Origin: an uncultured Bacteroidota bacterium | GTDB taxonomy: Bacteria; Bacteroidota; Bacteroidia; 2-12-FULL-35-15 | Assembly (NCBI GenBank): GCA_903911435.1 | Contig: CAIWDF010000098.1 | Location: 1-48,904 of the forward strand | DNA: 48,904 nucleotides | Direction: 5' to 3' | Shown: positions 9,310 to 17,672 of the stretch, piece by piece | Layout: each line of letters opens with the position of its first letter | How positions within the stretch are numbered: the first letter of the stretch is position 1 | Notes under the pieces: model-generated | The model's input: the letters and a program-made list of their open reading frames with translations, nothing else | Told to the model about the DNA's origin: nothing | The model's database searches: none | Program-made: the position numbers and the translations under genes

Positions 9310-9342
9310 ATTAAAGTACCGGTGCAAGCCCGGTACTTTAAT
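9310..9342 (-). terminator. Hairpin terminator after the major capsid gene
   Basis: ATTAAAGTACCGG (9310-9322) and CCGGTACTTTAAT (9330-9342) form a perfect 13-bp inverted repeat with a 7-base loop. It starts just past the capsid stop codon in the leftward direction. The 3' arm ends in A/T-rich sequence rather than a long U tract, so it may act as an attenuator or a 3'-end stabiliser for the capsid mRNA. Confidence 0.7.
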
Positions 9343-9347
9343 ATTTC

Positions 9348-10895
9348 TTATGCCTCTTCGAGTGCAGCAATAGCAGCTGCAAATGTTCCTTTGATGACAG
9401 TGTGCACGTCATTTGCGGAGCACCATTGAACAACTCTCTTCTCAGCCAACATTGTTTTCACGTTGTTAGTAAAGTCATTGCCATCCAACCCGATTTGAAT
9501 TCCTAACTCATCGCGAACAAGAACATGAACATTTAACATGTCACCACCCACGAATTGACCTGCGGTAATTGCAGTGGTTTTAACGATTTTCATTCCTGAA
9601 ACTTCCAAATCACCGTTGATAGTGATGTAATCTTTCCAGATTGGACGTCCTTGAATATCCTTAATCAACTTCATTTTTGCCAATGAGCTTGGATGGATAT
9701 AAACCGCAGAAGGAATACCGAATGCAGTTTCGCACTGTAAGGCCAAAGCCTCAAGAACATCAAACTCATTTGGATTTTGAACATTTCCTGCCAATGAATC
9801 TCCGGTGAATGCAGTTGCAAATGTGGTAACTCCATTTAAGTTACTACCTGTGTTATCTCCAGAGATGTAGTTATCCTCTAACTTGATGTCAAGTCTTTTC
9901 AAAAGGTTTGACTCGATGTAAGAAATCAATTGAGGGATATCTGACATCAACTCAGTGGTTACCTTGGTATAGGCTGTTACCTTTTTAACCGATGCATCTT
10001 TTTCAACCCAAACACTACTAATTTGAGACTTACCAGTATTTTCACCTGTCATCGCTGGTACACCTGCCTCAGTTGTTTCTTCCAACCACAGTGCCTTATT
10101 AGTAGCGATGGTGCCAACTGATACTTGAGCCAAGTATGTTAATTCACGCTTTCTGATTGCAGATACTACACCGGTGTTTTGAGTAATCGTTACTTGTGAA
10201 GCACCAGAACCGATTGTATTCGCAATCGTCATGGTATCCACTTTTACTACCAGATTAACAGGCTTAGCCATTTTACCCCCAGCTTTAACAATTGCCTCGA
10301 TTTCCTCTTTAACCTCTTTTACGGCAAAAGCCTCAGTTAAAGATTCGCGAAGTGTTTTATAACCTGCTGCGGCTATTGGCTTTTCTGCAATTTCTTTTAT
10401 CTGTGAGCCAACTTGATCGAGGTCTTTTCTTAATTGCTTAATTACCTCTTCCCCTTTTCCGTCCGGATCTAACTTATCCAATCGCTCCTGAAGGGTTTTT
10501 AATCGTTTTACGTTTTCTTCATCAGCGTTTTTCATAGCCTCTGCTAATTCAGCATCAGTTTCACTTTTATAGTGTGCGATGATAAATGTAAGCTGTTCTG
10601 TTGGTGTTTTTTCGGTACCATCGGCTTTGTGAGTTGCGGTATCCTTTCCGGTAACTTTTCCTATGAGCATTGCCACCCCGGCAGCAGATGCAAAAATACT
10701 TGTTCCCTTAACGTTCTTTGTTTCAATTGCGGATGCAGTTAAAAATAGTCCCACTACAAAAAGTAATGTGAACTGTAAAAATAGTTTTCGATACGCGAAT
10801 TTTCTTACAAATTCGTTTGCTGAGGTTTTTACACCTAAAAATTTAAACGCTAATTGTCTTTCTTTAGCGTTCGCTGTAGTTTTTTGATTTTTCAT
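9348..10895 (-). CDS. Major capsid protein (HK97 fold) with N-terminal hydrophobic and coiled-coil region
   Basis: This 515-residue protein has an HK97-type capsid region from about residue 205 to the end. Supporting segments include LEETTEAGVPAMTGENTGKS, a spine-like KVTTELMSDIPQLISYIES, and a C-terminal VLVRDELGIQIG. Residues 100-175 are a coiled coil, matching the delta/scaffold domain removed by the protease encoded next to it. Unusually, residues 37-57 form a strong hydrophobic helix and 64-82 a weaker one, like a signal anchor. It follows the protease and portal genes, and a 13-bp hairpin lies after its stop. The capsid call is confident; the meaning of the hydrophobic N-terminus is unknown. 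Confidence 0.9.
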   Translation of the reverse strand: MKNQKTTANAKERQLAFKFLGVKTSANEFVRKFAYRKLFLQFTLLFVVGLFLTASAIETKNVKGTSIFASAAGVAMLIGKVTGKDTATHKADGTEKTPTEQLTFIIAHYKSETDAELAEAMKNADEENVKRLKTLQERLDKLDPDGKGEEVIKQLRKDLDQVGSQIKEIAEKPIAAAGYKTLRESLTEAFAVKEVKEEIEAIVKAGGKMAKPVNLVVKVDTMTIANTIGSGASQVTITQNTGVVSAIRKRELTYLAQVSVGTIATNKALWLEETTEAGVPAMTGENTGKSQISSVWVEKDASVKKVTAYTKVTTELMSDIPQLISYIESNLLKRLDIKLEDNYISGDNTGSNLNGVTTFATAFTGDSLAGNVQNPNEFDVLEALALQCETAFGIPSAVYIHPSSLAKMKLIKDIQGRPIWKDYITINGDLEVSGMKIVKTTAITAGQFVGGDMLNVHVLVRDELGIQIGLDGNDFTNNVKTMLAEKRVVQWCSANDVHTVIKGTFAAAIAALEEA

Positions 10896-11107
10896 AATAA
10901 AGATGAGTTTTAAATTAATTAATAGATTTTGTTACTTTCTATTAAGTGATTTATCTCTTTGCCTTTATTACGGCTCTTTTCAGAGTGTTAACACGAGGGA
11001 AGAATATATTTCGGCTTAACTTTCGGGTGCTAAATTACATATTATTTGTTTACTATAAATATTTTTTATTAACTTTTTATGATAATTCATATTTCGGCAA
11101 AGCCGAT

Positions 11108-12025
11108 TTAATTATTTAGGCTTTTGATAACCTTGCTTACATCAAACGGTTTTTCGCTTTTAACAGGCATTGAGGAAATAATTGCATTAACATCAAATAG
11201 AGTTTCCCCCTTATCCTGGTTACAGCAATTTACACATGCACCTTCAGGGTCTAATTCCTCACCGCAGTCCTCGCAAACTGGATTAACTGTGGTTACAGGT
11301 TTAGACTTGCCCTCATTTGGGATTGTAGGAGTTAATTCATTGCTCCCTGAGATAACACAGGAGTTCTCAATTAACTTAATTTCTGATACTAACCAGAAAT
11401 AGCCATCTTCCTCGACACATGCCTTATTACCTATTTGATTAATCCATTTACTCCAAACAGCATAATAAGCCTTTTCCTCAGGATCGTTTATAGCAAGCTC
11501 CAGAGTAATGTAGTTAAGACCGATACTATGTTGATTGATATTACCATTAAGATAGTCATCAAATATCATTGGATTGTATGACTTCATGATTTCGCTATCC
11601 ATAATAAGAGTAGTCGTCATTCCCGGCTTATCAACTCCAAGGTCCGACCACGCTACCTGTCTTTCATAAATAGATGTAGGCTTTCCAACCTTTGAAGTAA
11701 TTTTATACTCGTGATCGTGCAAGTGCAAAATCTTATCTGATCGCTCGTTAATTGTTTTAGTGCAGCATCCCGGAACAAGAACATCATTTTGTGAGTCCAT
11801 CCATAGGAATGTATTACAAATAATAGATCTTTTAATCACTCCACTGGCTGGGTCGTCCTTGTAATTTGTGGAAAGGGATTTCACTACGGAGCTTTCCTTA
11901 CCACTAAGTTCAAACGGGTCAGTAAACTTTAATGACGCTTTTTTTAAGGCGATAATTTCCGACTTATTTTTTACCAAGTAGGAGTAGAATTCCTTTTTAG
12001 TTTTAAATTCCAATGGCTTTTTCAT
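11108..12025 (-). CDS. Prohead maturation protease (HK97-like serine protease)
   Basis: A 305-residue protein between portal and capsid genes. The catalytic pattern is visible as LHLHDHEY (H101/H103/H105) and QHSIGL (S167), the His and Ser of the herpes/HK97-type prohead protease family that trims scaffold from capsid protein. The C-terminal third carries a zinc-ribbon-like CxxC...CxNC cluster (about residues 249-267) and then a low-complexity tail, probably removed or used for scaffold contact. At the DNA level a weak TCGGC/GCCGA hairpin lies just past the stop. Confidence 0.85.
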   Translation of the reverse strand: MKKPLEFKTKKEFYSYLVKNKSEIIALKKASLKFTDPFELSGKESSVVKSLSTNYKDDPASGVIKRSIICNTFLWMDSQNDVLVPGCCTKTINERSDKILHLHDHEYKITSKVGKPTSIYERQVAWSDLGVDKPGMTTTLIMDSEIMKSYNPMIFDDYLNGNINQHSIGLNYITLELAINDPEEKAYYAVWSKWINQIGNKACVEEDGYFWLVSEIKLIENSCVISGSNELTPTIPNEGKSKPVTTVNPVCEDCGEELDPEGACVNCCNQDKGETLFDVNAIISSMPVKSEKPFDVSKVIKSLNN

Positions 12026-12029
12026 TGCT

Positions 12030-12146
12030 TTACTTTTTAGATTTAATTACCTTTTTGTTTTCCTCTAATATCTTTTTCTTATCAGCTTTTGACCGATTTA
12101 GCTTTTCAATATTAACTGTTGGCTTTTTGTCTTTATTGGATTCCAT
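12030..12146 (-). CDS. Small Lys-rich protein, hypothetical
   Basis: A 38-residue frame from ATG 12144-12146 to TAA 12030-12032, in the gap between portal and protease. The product is highly basic (about 15 Lys/Arg) and helical. An AGGAAA sequence lies about six bases upstream of the ATG, better than most starts here. It fills the gap almost exactly, with four bases to the protease start. It could be a small head or scaffold factor; there is no family match. Confidence 0.45.
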   Translation of the reverse strand: MESNKDKKPTVNIEKLNRSKADKKKILEENKKVIKSKK

Positions 12147-12167
12147 AGTAGTTTCCTATTCTGCTCA

Positions 12168-13442
12168 TTAGTTAACAGTGCTTAAATTATTATAATTTAC
12201 TCTCGTTGATTGCTTTTGCTTTCCATCTCCGGACCTTTTTTCATATCCTCCAGACTGTGCAAACTCATCATCCGTAATCATGCCATTTAACCAAAGCACC
12301 TCAGCGGTTTCAACTTTGACCTTATTGATGTCGGCTGCTGACTTTTTATCTTCCTGAAGTATTGGCAGGTGAGAATAATCCATGAAATACTCATTTACCT
12401 CATCATTGTCAATTCTATCAAGGATTTTACAAAAGCGTTCCGATTCCGGTATGATTGTATTTTGATACGTTTCAATTTCTCCGCGCTTTGTATTTTCGAA
12501 AGTGGCATCCTTAGACCAAGGCAATAGATATTTATTGATACCGAACTCCGCAGATATCGTGTACGCATCAGTTTCCTCTTCTTCAAATAACATTAAATCC
12601 TTAGTAGGATAGTCAATTTTCTCAGAGGTTAGGCTGGCGGTCGATAGTACAGCATTAGATTGATTGTCTTGCTCACCGTAATCTTTTGATAACTGCCTTT
12701 CAACATTTTGTCTTTCCGGATCTCCGAAAGGAATACCACCATCACTATCTTTTGAATTAGAGGAGATGATAATTTTAGGACCATTATAGATGAACTTATT
12801 TCTAGTCTTTAATGAACCGACTATATTAGATATTGGCCACTGTAGGTTTATTAATTTCGATTCCGCAATGAATGGTGAACGTGATATACCATCACATCCC
12901 ATAATAATTTCAGAAGGTTTAAACGTTTTAACTATTGCCCCGTTGACTATAAATTCAACTTTCGAAATTATTCCGTCTAACTTAGTTTGGTCTATCCATC
13001 GTCCTGTTGGAGTGATTTTAATTTTTTCAGGAATCAGATTTACAATTGTGGAAGGCTCACTTTTTTCGAATGGCCGATTTGGGTAGATAAAATAATTGCC
13101 ATATACGGAGTTATAAATAACCCACTCTCTATAAAAATCTCCAAAATCTTGAATAGGATTTGGTTTTAGTAACCAGTATGGTATAGTGGCATTGGGTACC
13201 GTTTTTTTTGTTTTTCGGTTTCTTTTTTTCAGAATACCGTTCTTACCCATATCAGCGCGCTTGTTTATTATAATCTGGAGGTGTGGGCATTGACTATATG
13301 CATCAATTAAATTTTCACGGTCAACGAATATAACCTGCTTTGGGTCAAAAAATAAATTAGTCCAAGAAGAGCGAGAGGAAATGCTAAACATTTTCCTGAA
13401 TAACCAACCTCTTATGCCACTGAGCGGAATAAATGTATTCAC
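12168..13442 (-). CDS. Portal protein
   Basis: A 424-residue protein with the shape of HK97-type portals. The N-terminal part has a conserved-looking PNPIQDFGDFYREWVIYNSVYGNYF wing region (about 94-120). A middle stem holds ISAEFGINKYLLPWSKDATFENTKRGE, a signature-like segment of phage portals, and the C-terminus has a short Lys/Gln-rich tail. Portals form the dodecameric DNA channel at one capsid vertex. It lies before the protease and capsid genes and has its own candidate promoter at 13483-13490. Confidence 0.85.
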   Translation of the reverse strand: MNTFIPLSGIRGWLFRKMFSISSRSSWTNLFFDPKQVIFVDRENLIDAYSQCPHLQIIINKRADMGKNGILKKRNRKTKKTVPNATIPYWLLKPNPIQDFGDFYREWVIYNSVYGNYFIYPNRPFEKSEPSTIVNLIPEKIKITPTGRWIDQTKLDGIISKVEFIVNGAIVKTFKPSEIIMGCDGISRSPFIAESKLINLQWPISNIVGSLKTRNKFIYNGPKIIISSNSKDSDGGIPFGDPERQNVERQLSKDYGEQDNQSNAVLSTASLTSEKIDYPTKDLMLFEEEETDAYTISAEFGINKYLLPWSKDATFENTKRGEIETYQNTIIPESERFCKILDRIDNDEVNEYFMDYSHLPILQEDKKSAADINKVKVETAEVLWLNGMITDDEFAQSGGYEKRSGDGKQKQSTRVNYNNLSTVN

Positions 13443-13482
13443 TTAATCATTTTTGAAAGTAGTTTGATTAATAACGAGCGCA

Positions 13483-13490
13483 CAAATGTA
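13483..13490 (-). promoter_or_regulatory. Candidate -7 promoter element before the portal gene
   Basis: On the minus strand this reads TACATTTG, matching the Bacteroidota primary-sigma -7 box TAnnTTTG. It lies about 41 bases upstream of the portal ATG in an 82-base gap that is otherwise AT-rich. I see no well-spaced -33 TTTG, so the assignment rests on one box. Confidence 0.4.
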
Positions 13491-13524
13491 TAAAAAAAAT
13501 AAATATGATTTATCATACAATATT

Positions 13525-13707
13525 TTATTTTATCAAATTTTTGAAGTATGCTATACCTCGTCTCCCCCAATCCTTTTTACATGCCGGGCAAATATATACC
13601 CCACAGGTATCGCAATAACTAACCTGCTTTACCCTACTATCCTTATCAAGTAGCTCGCATACCTTGCACACTCCAACTACCTTATCACCACAGGACGAGC
13701 AACTCAT
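13525..13707 (-). CDS. Small zinc-ribbon protein
   Basis: A 60-residue protein with three Cys pairs, CSSC (3-6), CKVC (14-17), CDTC (33-36), plus CPAC (40-43), spaced like one or two zinc ribbons. The end (KKDWGRRGIAYFKNLIK) is basic. It overlaps the stop of the exonuclease fragment by four bases. Such small zinc proteins often bind nucleic acid or partner proteins. No specific family recognised. Confidence 0.65.
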   Translation of the reverse strand: MSCSSCGDKVVGVCKVCELLDKDSRVKQVSYCDTCGVYICPACKKDWGRRGIAYFKNLIK

Positions 13708-13961
13708 TGTGTAATGAATTTATAAAGTTCTACGGTGGCCAGTACATCGCCTTTAGCTGAATGCTTGTTATTATGGTAAATTCCGAAGTGCTTACACAGC
13801 GATTCCAATGAGTAGGATGGTAAACCCTTATACTTTACCTTTGCTATTTCCATCGTATCGATGATATCGAAATCCGTCCAACTACCTGGGGCAAATCTAT
13901 CCATAAGGTGCTTAATCCTTGGAACATCGAACTGTTTTGCATTCTTCAACTTTAATGCCAT
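13704..13961 (-). CDS. DnaQ-like 3'-5' exonuclease, C-terminal fragment (frame-shifted)
   Basis: 85 residues containing the second half of a DEDDh exonuclease. FDVPRIKHL (D12) matches Exo II, and HSAKGDVLATVELYKF (H67, D72) matches Exo III. The first half, with Exo I, is in another frame at 13912-14151 and overlaps by 50 bases. The His-Asn that normally precedes the Exo II FD is truncated: the homologous region seems to begin at NAKQFD, and its first six residues are an off-frame reading of the upstream gene. This points to an internal deletion plus frameshift in an exonuclease gene, or an assembly error, rather than two natural genes. Confidence 0.6.
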   Translation of the reverse strand: MALKLKNAKQFDVPRIKHLMDRFAPGSWTDFDIIDTMEIAKVKYKGLPSYSLESLCKHFGIYHNNKHSAKGDVLATVELYKFITQ

Positions 13962-14151
13962 TTACCGCCATAGCGTCATTCTTATAACTCACCAACTCAT
14001 CACTGTTAGGTCGCTTATACGGTTTAATTAAACAATGGTAATCAATGTTTGTCATATCGGGAGTTTCTGGTATAACAACCGTGAATATTTCGCAAACCCC
14101 ATTCTTTTCAATGGAGAAACCGCCAGTTTCAATATCAATAAATGCTATCAT
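13912..14151 (-). CDS. DnaQ-like 3'-5' exonuclease, N-terminal fragment
   Basis: 79 residues with the Exo I motif FIDIETGG (D6, E8) and the following strand and helix up to AVNGIKVEE, after which the frame becomes unrelated (CKTVRCSKD) and stops. DnaQ-family enzymes remove 3'-terminal nucleotides during proofreading or repair and need Exo II and III as well, which are in the overlapping downstream frame. About 20-30 residues expected between VNGIKVEE and the Exo II motif are missing. As written, neither fragment should be active alone. Confidence 0.6.
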   Translation of the reverse strand: MIAFIDIETGGFSIEKNGVCEIFTVVIPETPDMTNIDYHCLIKPYKRPNSDELVSYKNDAMAVNGIKVEECKTVRCSKD

Positions 14152-14165
14152 ATATATATTTTTTA

Positions 14166-15635
14166 TTAGTTAAACAGTCCTGGGATAAAAGATTGTATCA
14201 TTTTAGAAAGCATAGCCGAGACATCCGGTGCAGCATCCTTCTGGTTATCCTTATCCTTTAAATATGAGAATAGATTTTTCATGAATTTGTCGTACTCGCT
14301 ACCGGGTAGATACTCACTTTCATCTAAAAAGTAAAAGTATTCCTTGATAAATCCATATTCATTCCAAATTCTAGTGCCTTTATGAGTTTCGTGCCGAATC
14401 GAAAGAATGCGCTCGGGAGAGATGAGCTTTCTTAGGTCTCGAATATATCCGGAACCCAGTCCATTCTTTTCGACACGGGTATAAGTTATGTTTTTATTGC
14501 GAATGATAGAAACGCATTTAGGAACGGTTAAGTCCACTGTGTCTAAAGTGTACATCACATCGGTAATAAATACTTTCTTTGGTATAATCGAGCTGAAGAT
14601 AGCGGATAACTCATCTCCTCCTCCCTCAGCCGGATCGACAGCACCGTACTTCGCCTCAACTTTGCTTTTACCCGTCAGGTCTTTAGTTTCAGATTCAAAC
14701 TGAGACCTTGTATAACGCTTTATTTCATTCTTCTTGAAAAGTAATCCTTCCAATGGTTGTGGATCCTGCATGTACTGACGTCCGAAAACAACGCTATTTT
14801 GCTTTTCAAGTTTTCGTAGCTCCTCTATCGTATGTTTAAATTCCCAGAGTGCCGTACCATCCGGTTTAATAGCAGGAAAACTTAAAACGGTCCAATCTTC
14901 AGGGGATTGGTTAATGAGATAACCGCATAGATCCTCCGGATGCAACCGTTGCATAATAATGATGATTGGTGTGTTTCTACTATTAACACGATTCTTAATA
15001 GTTGAATCCCACCTATTGTTTATTCTTTCCCTTTTAGTTTCTGAATCCGCATCATCTGGCTTTATTGGATCGTCTATAATAAGAGCCCCTGAGAATATGG
15101 TACCATCGCTATTAATAAAATCGAGATCATCATCATTGTCATCGCTTTCAATATCAACTTGACCCGCTCCGAATCCGGTAACTTGACCAGCTGCTGCAGT
15201 AGCATATACTCCTCCTCCCGCAGTTGTGTACCATTTCTTTTTTGAATCAGATCCAGGCTTAATTTGTACGTTTGGAAACATTGCCTGATACTCGGGACAT
15301 TTAACGATATCCTTTACCTCCTCTGAATTATCGAGAGCTAAGTCATCAGAATAGCTTAAGTGTATAAATCTAGATGATGGATTAATGGCAAGCCCCTTGG
15401 CCATGAAGTTTTTGACAGCGAGTTCAGTTTTTCCATATCTGGGAGCAATGTTTATAATTAGCTTTTTAATTTTACCCGCAATGACTAAATCGAGTGCGTT
15501 TGCTATTTGGGTATGATGCTCTCCTATTACAAATTTCCTAGCGAAGCGCTCCTTATAAAAATAGCGAGTGAAATCAAGAGTTTTGGTTTCACATAAATAT
15601 TTAATGGTTAGTAATTTTTCAATACTGTGAATCAA
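14166..15635 (-). CDS. terL: Terminase large subunit
   Basis: A 489-residue packaging motor. The N-terminal ATPase has a Walker A-like APRYGKTE (64-71), a hydrophobic strand with Walker B LIIDD (185-189), and a coupling-like IIIIMQRLHPEDL. The C-terminal RNase H-like nuclease has YGAVDPAEGGGDE (D334) and a final Asp in KDAAPDVSAML. It translocates DNA into the prohead and cuts concatemers. It overlaps terS by 17 bases. An Asp-rich insert (DDNDDDLD, 165-172) just before the Walker B strand is notable. Confidence 0.95.
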   Translation of the reverse strand: MIHSIEKLLTIKYLCETKTLDFTRYFYKERFARKFVIGEHHTQIANALDLVIAGKIKKLIINIAPRYGKTELAVKNFMAKGLAINPSSRFIHLSYSDDLALDNSEEVKDIVKCPEYQAMFPNVQIKPGSDSKKKWYTTAGGGVYATAAAGQVTGFGAGQVDIESDDNDDDLDFINSDGTIFSGALIIDDPIKPDDADSETKRERINNRWDSTIKNRVNSRNTPIIIIMQRLHPEDLCGYLINQSPEDWTVLSFPAIKPDGTALWEFKHTIEELRKLEKQNSVVFGRQYMQDPQPLEGLLFKKNEIKRYTRSQFESETKDLTGKSKVEAKYGAVDPAEGGGDELSAIFSSIIPKKVFITDVMYTLDTVDLTVPKCVSIIRNKNITYTRVEKNGLGSGYIRDLRKLISPERILSIRHETHKGTRIWNEYGFIKEYFYFLDESEYLPGSEYDKFMKNLFSYLKDKDNQKDAAPDVSAMLSKMIQSFIPGLFN

Positions 15636-16107
15636 AATCCTCCTTAAATTTTTTTCTCATTTCAGAAGTTATCTCAGGAATTACCATGATTGTTTTATTT
15701 TCCGTCTGCTCTTTTAGACCGAGATCTCTCGATATAATATTCGCATTGAACGCTCCAACTGCCGCCCCCTCAAATTTTTGAGCATCCATAATGTCCTCAA
15801 TATGGGCTATGACCGATGAAAAACCTTCGTGATCCTTATTGTTTTTTTTGAACTGTCTGAAATACGATGAGTTAACTCCAAGAAATATACACAGCCCTGC
15901 GATGGTGAATGGAGTATCGGTTGGAATTTTTACTTTTTTTAGCGTAGGACCTACCGTTTTATACTCAATTTTTATCCATTTTCTTTTAGATGTATGGTGA
16001 AAATATTCCTCAGCAGCTGCAAGTAGTATTTCAGGTGTGGCAAATATTTTTTCACGGCCATGAGTTGACCTTAGTTTCCAAAAAGTATTTTTTTTAGGTG
16101 CCGGCAT
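15619..16107 (-). CDS. terS: Terminase small subunit
   Basis: A 162-residue protein with a helix-turn-helix region (about 66-105: FTIAGLCIFLGVNSSYFRQF) and a C-terminal helix MDAQKFEGAAVGAFNANIIS. This arrangement is typical of gp3/Terminase-type small subunits that recognise the packaging site. It immediately precedes terL with overlapping frames. A TAnnTTTG-type box lies about 20 bases upstream. Confidence is high from motif plus position. Confidence 0.88.
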   Translation of the reverse strand: MPAPKKNTFWKLRSTHGREKIFATPEILLAAAEEYFHHTSKRKWIKIEYKTVGPTLKKVKIPTDTPFTIAGLCIFLGVNSSYFRQFKKNNKDHEGFSSVIAHIEDIMDAQKFEGAAVGAFNANIISRDLGLKEQTENKTIMVIPEITSEMRKKFKEDFDSQY

Positions 16108-16126
16108 GTGAAATTAATTTCGGCAA

Positions 16127-16134
16127 CAAAAGTA
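16127..16134 (-). promoter_or_regulatory. Candidate -7 promoter element before terS
   Basis: Minus-strand TACTTTTG fits TAnnTTTG, and the TerS start is at 16107. The surrounding ACAAAAGTACT (plus strand) is the same 11-base string found before the secreted-protein gene at 17540, suggesting shared late or lysogenic control. No -33 box with good spacing was seen. Confidence 0.45.
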
Positions 16135-16243
16135 CTAATAAAATATTATATGAGAAATCATATATATTATATTAGCAAATCGTAATTTTTGAAATAGCTG
16201 ATTTTATTAGGAAAAATGCGTGTTGTTCATCGGTGGGAGACGG

Positions 16244-16588
16244 TTATTTTTTAGCTTCTAGATTTTTTACCTTTAGCTCGAGTAATTCTATTCTGAGAAA
16301 TAAATTTTCAAGGTTGTTATTCGAAGTGGTATTACTTGGTAATGGAGAACGATCAACGGGGTTAATAGCACGAATTATTTTTTCAATATCATAGGGCTTT
16401 TTACCAAGTGCCTGGTCAGCATCTATACCTATTGAGTTTAACTTTTTTAAAACTCGTTTAGAAATCCCGATTTTACCACTTTCAATTAAGGAAAGGTTAC
16501 TCTGAGTAATATCAATTAGTAGGGAAAATTCATCCTGCCTGTAATTTAACTCCTTTCTGATTTCAAGGATTTTATTAAGATGGTCCAT
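16244..16588 (-). CDS. XRE-family HTH regulator (repressor candidate)
   Basis: A 114-residue protein. Residues 5-55 form a Cro/CI-type helix-turn-helix (LNYRQDEFSLLIDITQSNLSLIESGKIGISKRVLKKL), and the C-terminus is a short Leu-rich coiled coil suited to dimerisation (LENLFLRIELLELKVKNLEAKK region). It lies just upstream of terS and downstream of a membrane/secreted gene pair. It could maintain lysogeny by binding the inverted repeat at 18250-18281 or govern late genes; binding is not shown. Confidence 0.82.
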   Translation of the reverse strand: MDHLNKILEIRKELNYRQDEFSLLIDITQSNLSLIESGKIGISKRVLKKLNSIGIDADQALGKKPYDIEKIIRAINPVDRSPLPSNTTSNNNLENLFLRIELLELKVKNLEAKK

Positions 16589-16608
16589 TCGTGTGCCTGT
16601 TCGTGGTT

Positions 16609-17004
16609 CTAATTTCTGGAGGACTGATATGAGTTTGGGTAGTTGAAACGATTGTAGTTTTCCCTTATGGTATATCCATCGGCATCGCGAAAACAGCGTG
16701 GGCAGTAATGTGAATACTCGCGAAATATTAAATCACAATGTGGACAAACTGTTGGCTTTTCAACTCCGTTTTCAATAGGCCTGAATTCTTTTTTAGGAGG
16801 TGGAGGAGGATTATCCATCTTTACTGCGGTGAATTGATTGACCGGTTCCTTAGTATCTAGCAATGGGAAAATAATGATAGCTAATATTGGTGTAATAAAA
16901 AAAGCAACCGCAACTGGATAGGTTAACTTATCCTTTGCAAAACCCCCAACCCAATAGCAGGAAATTGGATATAAAATAATAGTAGCTAGAGCTGTGGCAT
17001 CCAT
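16609..17004 (-). CDS. Membrane protein with zinc ribbon
   Basis: 131 residues from ATG 17002-17004, which overlaps the previous stop as TGATG and so favours this start over the TTG one codon earlier. Two hydrophobic segments (about 4-22 and 29-49) form a membrane hairpin. A Pro-rich linker (PPPPPKK) follows, then a cytosolic zinc ribbon CPHC...CPRC (about 91-108). Zinc-ribbon membrane proteins are often stress or envelope factors. Being coupled to a secreted partner near the repressor suggests a gene expressed in lysogens. Function is unknown. Confidence 0.7.
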   Translation of the reverse strand: MDATALATIILYPISCYWVGGFAKDKLTYPVAVAFFITPILAIIIFPLLDTKEPVNQFTAVKMDNPPPPPKKEFRPIENGVEKPTVCPHCDLIFREYSHYCPRCFRDADGYTIRENYNRFNYPNSYQSSRN

Positions 17005-17519
17005 CAATAGGTTTGATTATAAAGTTCGATAGCCTGTTTTCTGAACTTTCTTTTATTGTGTTTTGCGTTAACCCCAATAAATATAGTAGCGGCAGTAATT
17101 ATACCGCCAGCTCCAGCACTTATTAGATAAGTTCCGGTTTGTTTTGTATTTTGATATTCGTAGGTGGTACTTTGAACCCCATAATTATTGGCCGTAGAAA
17201 CCGGCACTTTTTCTCGTGTATAATAAGAGGCTACCGCCAATGCGATTGCGCTAATACCGAAAGGAATTGATAATAAGCCAAGGTATTGCCTTTTTTGGCT
17301 TCTCTTTGCCTTAATTACTAGCGATTGAATATCCTGGTTTCCAGTATCGAATAAAATGTTTTGAATTTGAGTAATACTTTTGCTATCGTCTCCAAACCTC
17401 CAGCTCTGATAGTGGTTTTTAGGCACGTATATTTTTGTATGCTGATTACTATTATCTGTTAACTGTGCGTTTACATTAAATGATATTGAGACTAATAAAA
17501 GAAAAACAATATTTTTCAT
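17004..17519 (-). CDS. Secreted/envelope protein, possible lysogenic-conversion gene
   Basis: 171 residues with a Sec signal peptide (MKNIVFLLLVSISFNVNAQ) and two hydrophobic stretches (about 79-94, SIPFGISAIALAVASY, and 130-150, GTYLISAGAGGIITAATIFIGV). Not recognised. It is transcribed from a TAnnTTTG-type promoter 21 bases upstream and is coupled to the next membrane gene by TGATG. Together they resemble morons that alter the host envelope, for example superinfection exclusion, but this is inference. Confidence 0.7.
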   Translation of the reverse strand: MKNIVFLLLVSISFNVNAQLTDNSNQHTKIYVPKNHYQSWRFGDDSKSITQIQNILFDTGNQDIQSLVIKAKRSQKRQYLGLLSIPFGISAIALAVASYYTREKVPVSTANNYGVQSTTYEYQNTKQTGTYLISAGAGGIITAATIFIGVNAKHNKRKFRKQAIELYNQTY

Positions 17520-17539
17520 GCAGTAATATTTTGGGAATA

Positions 17540-17547
17540 CAAAAGTA
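17540..17547 (-). promoter_or_regulatory. Candidate -7 promoter element before the secreted protein gene
   Basis: Minus-strand TACTTTTG (TAnnTTTG) lies 21 bases upstream of the ATG at 17519. ACAAAAGTACT on the plus strand is identical to the sequence before terS. A short leader of about 14 bases is implied. Confidence 0.5.
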
Positions 17548-17672
17548 CTTTATTTTTTAATATGATTAATTGAATTATTATTCATTCCCATTTTTTTGCT
17601 TTAATTTTTTAAATTCATGCTTCCATTTTGACGGATGCGAAATGATGATAGTTAATATGTAATAAAGTAGTT

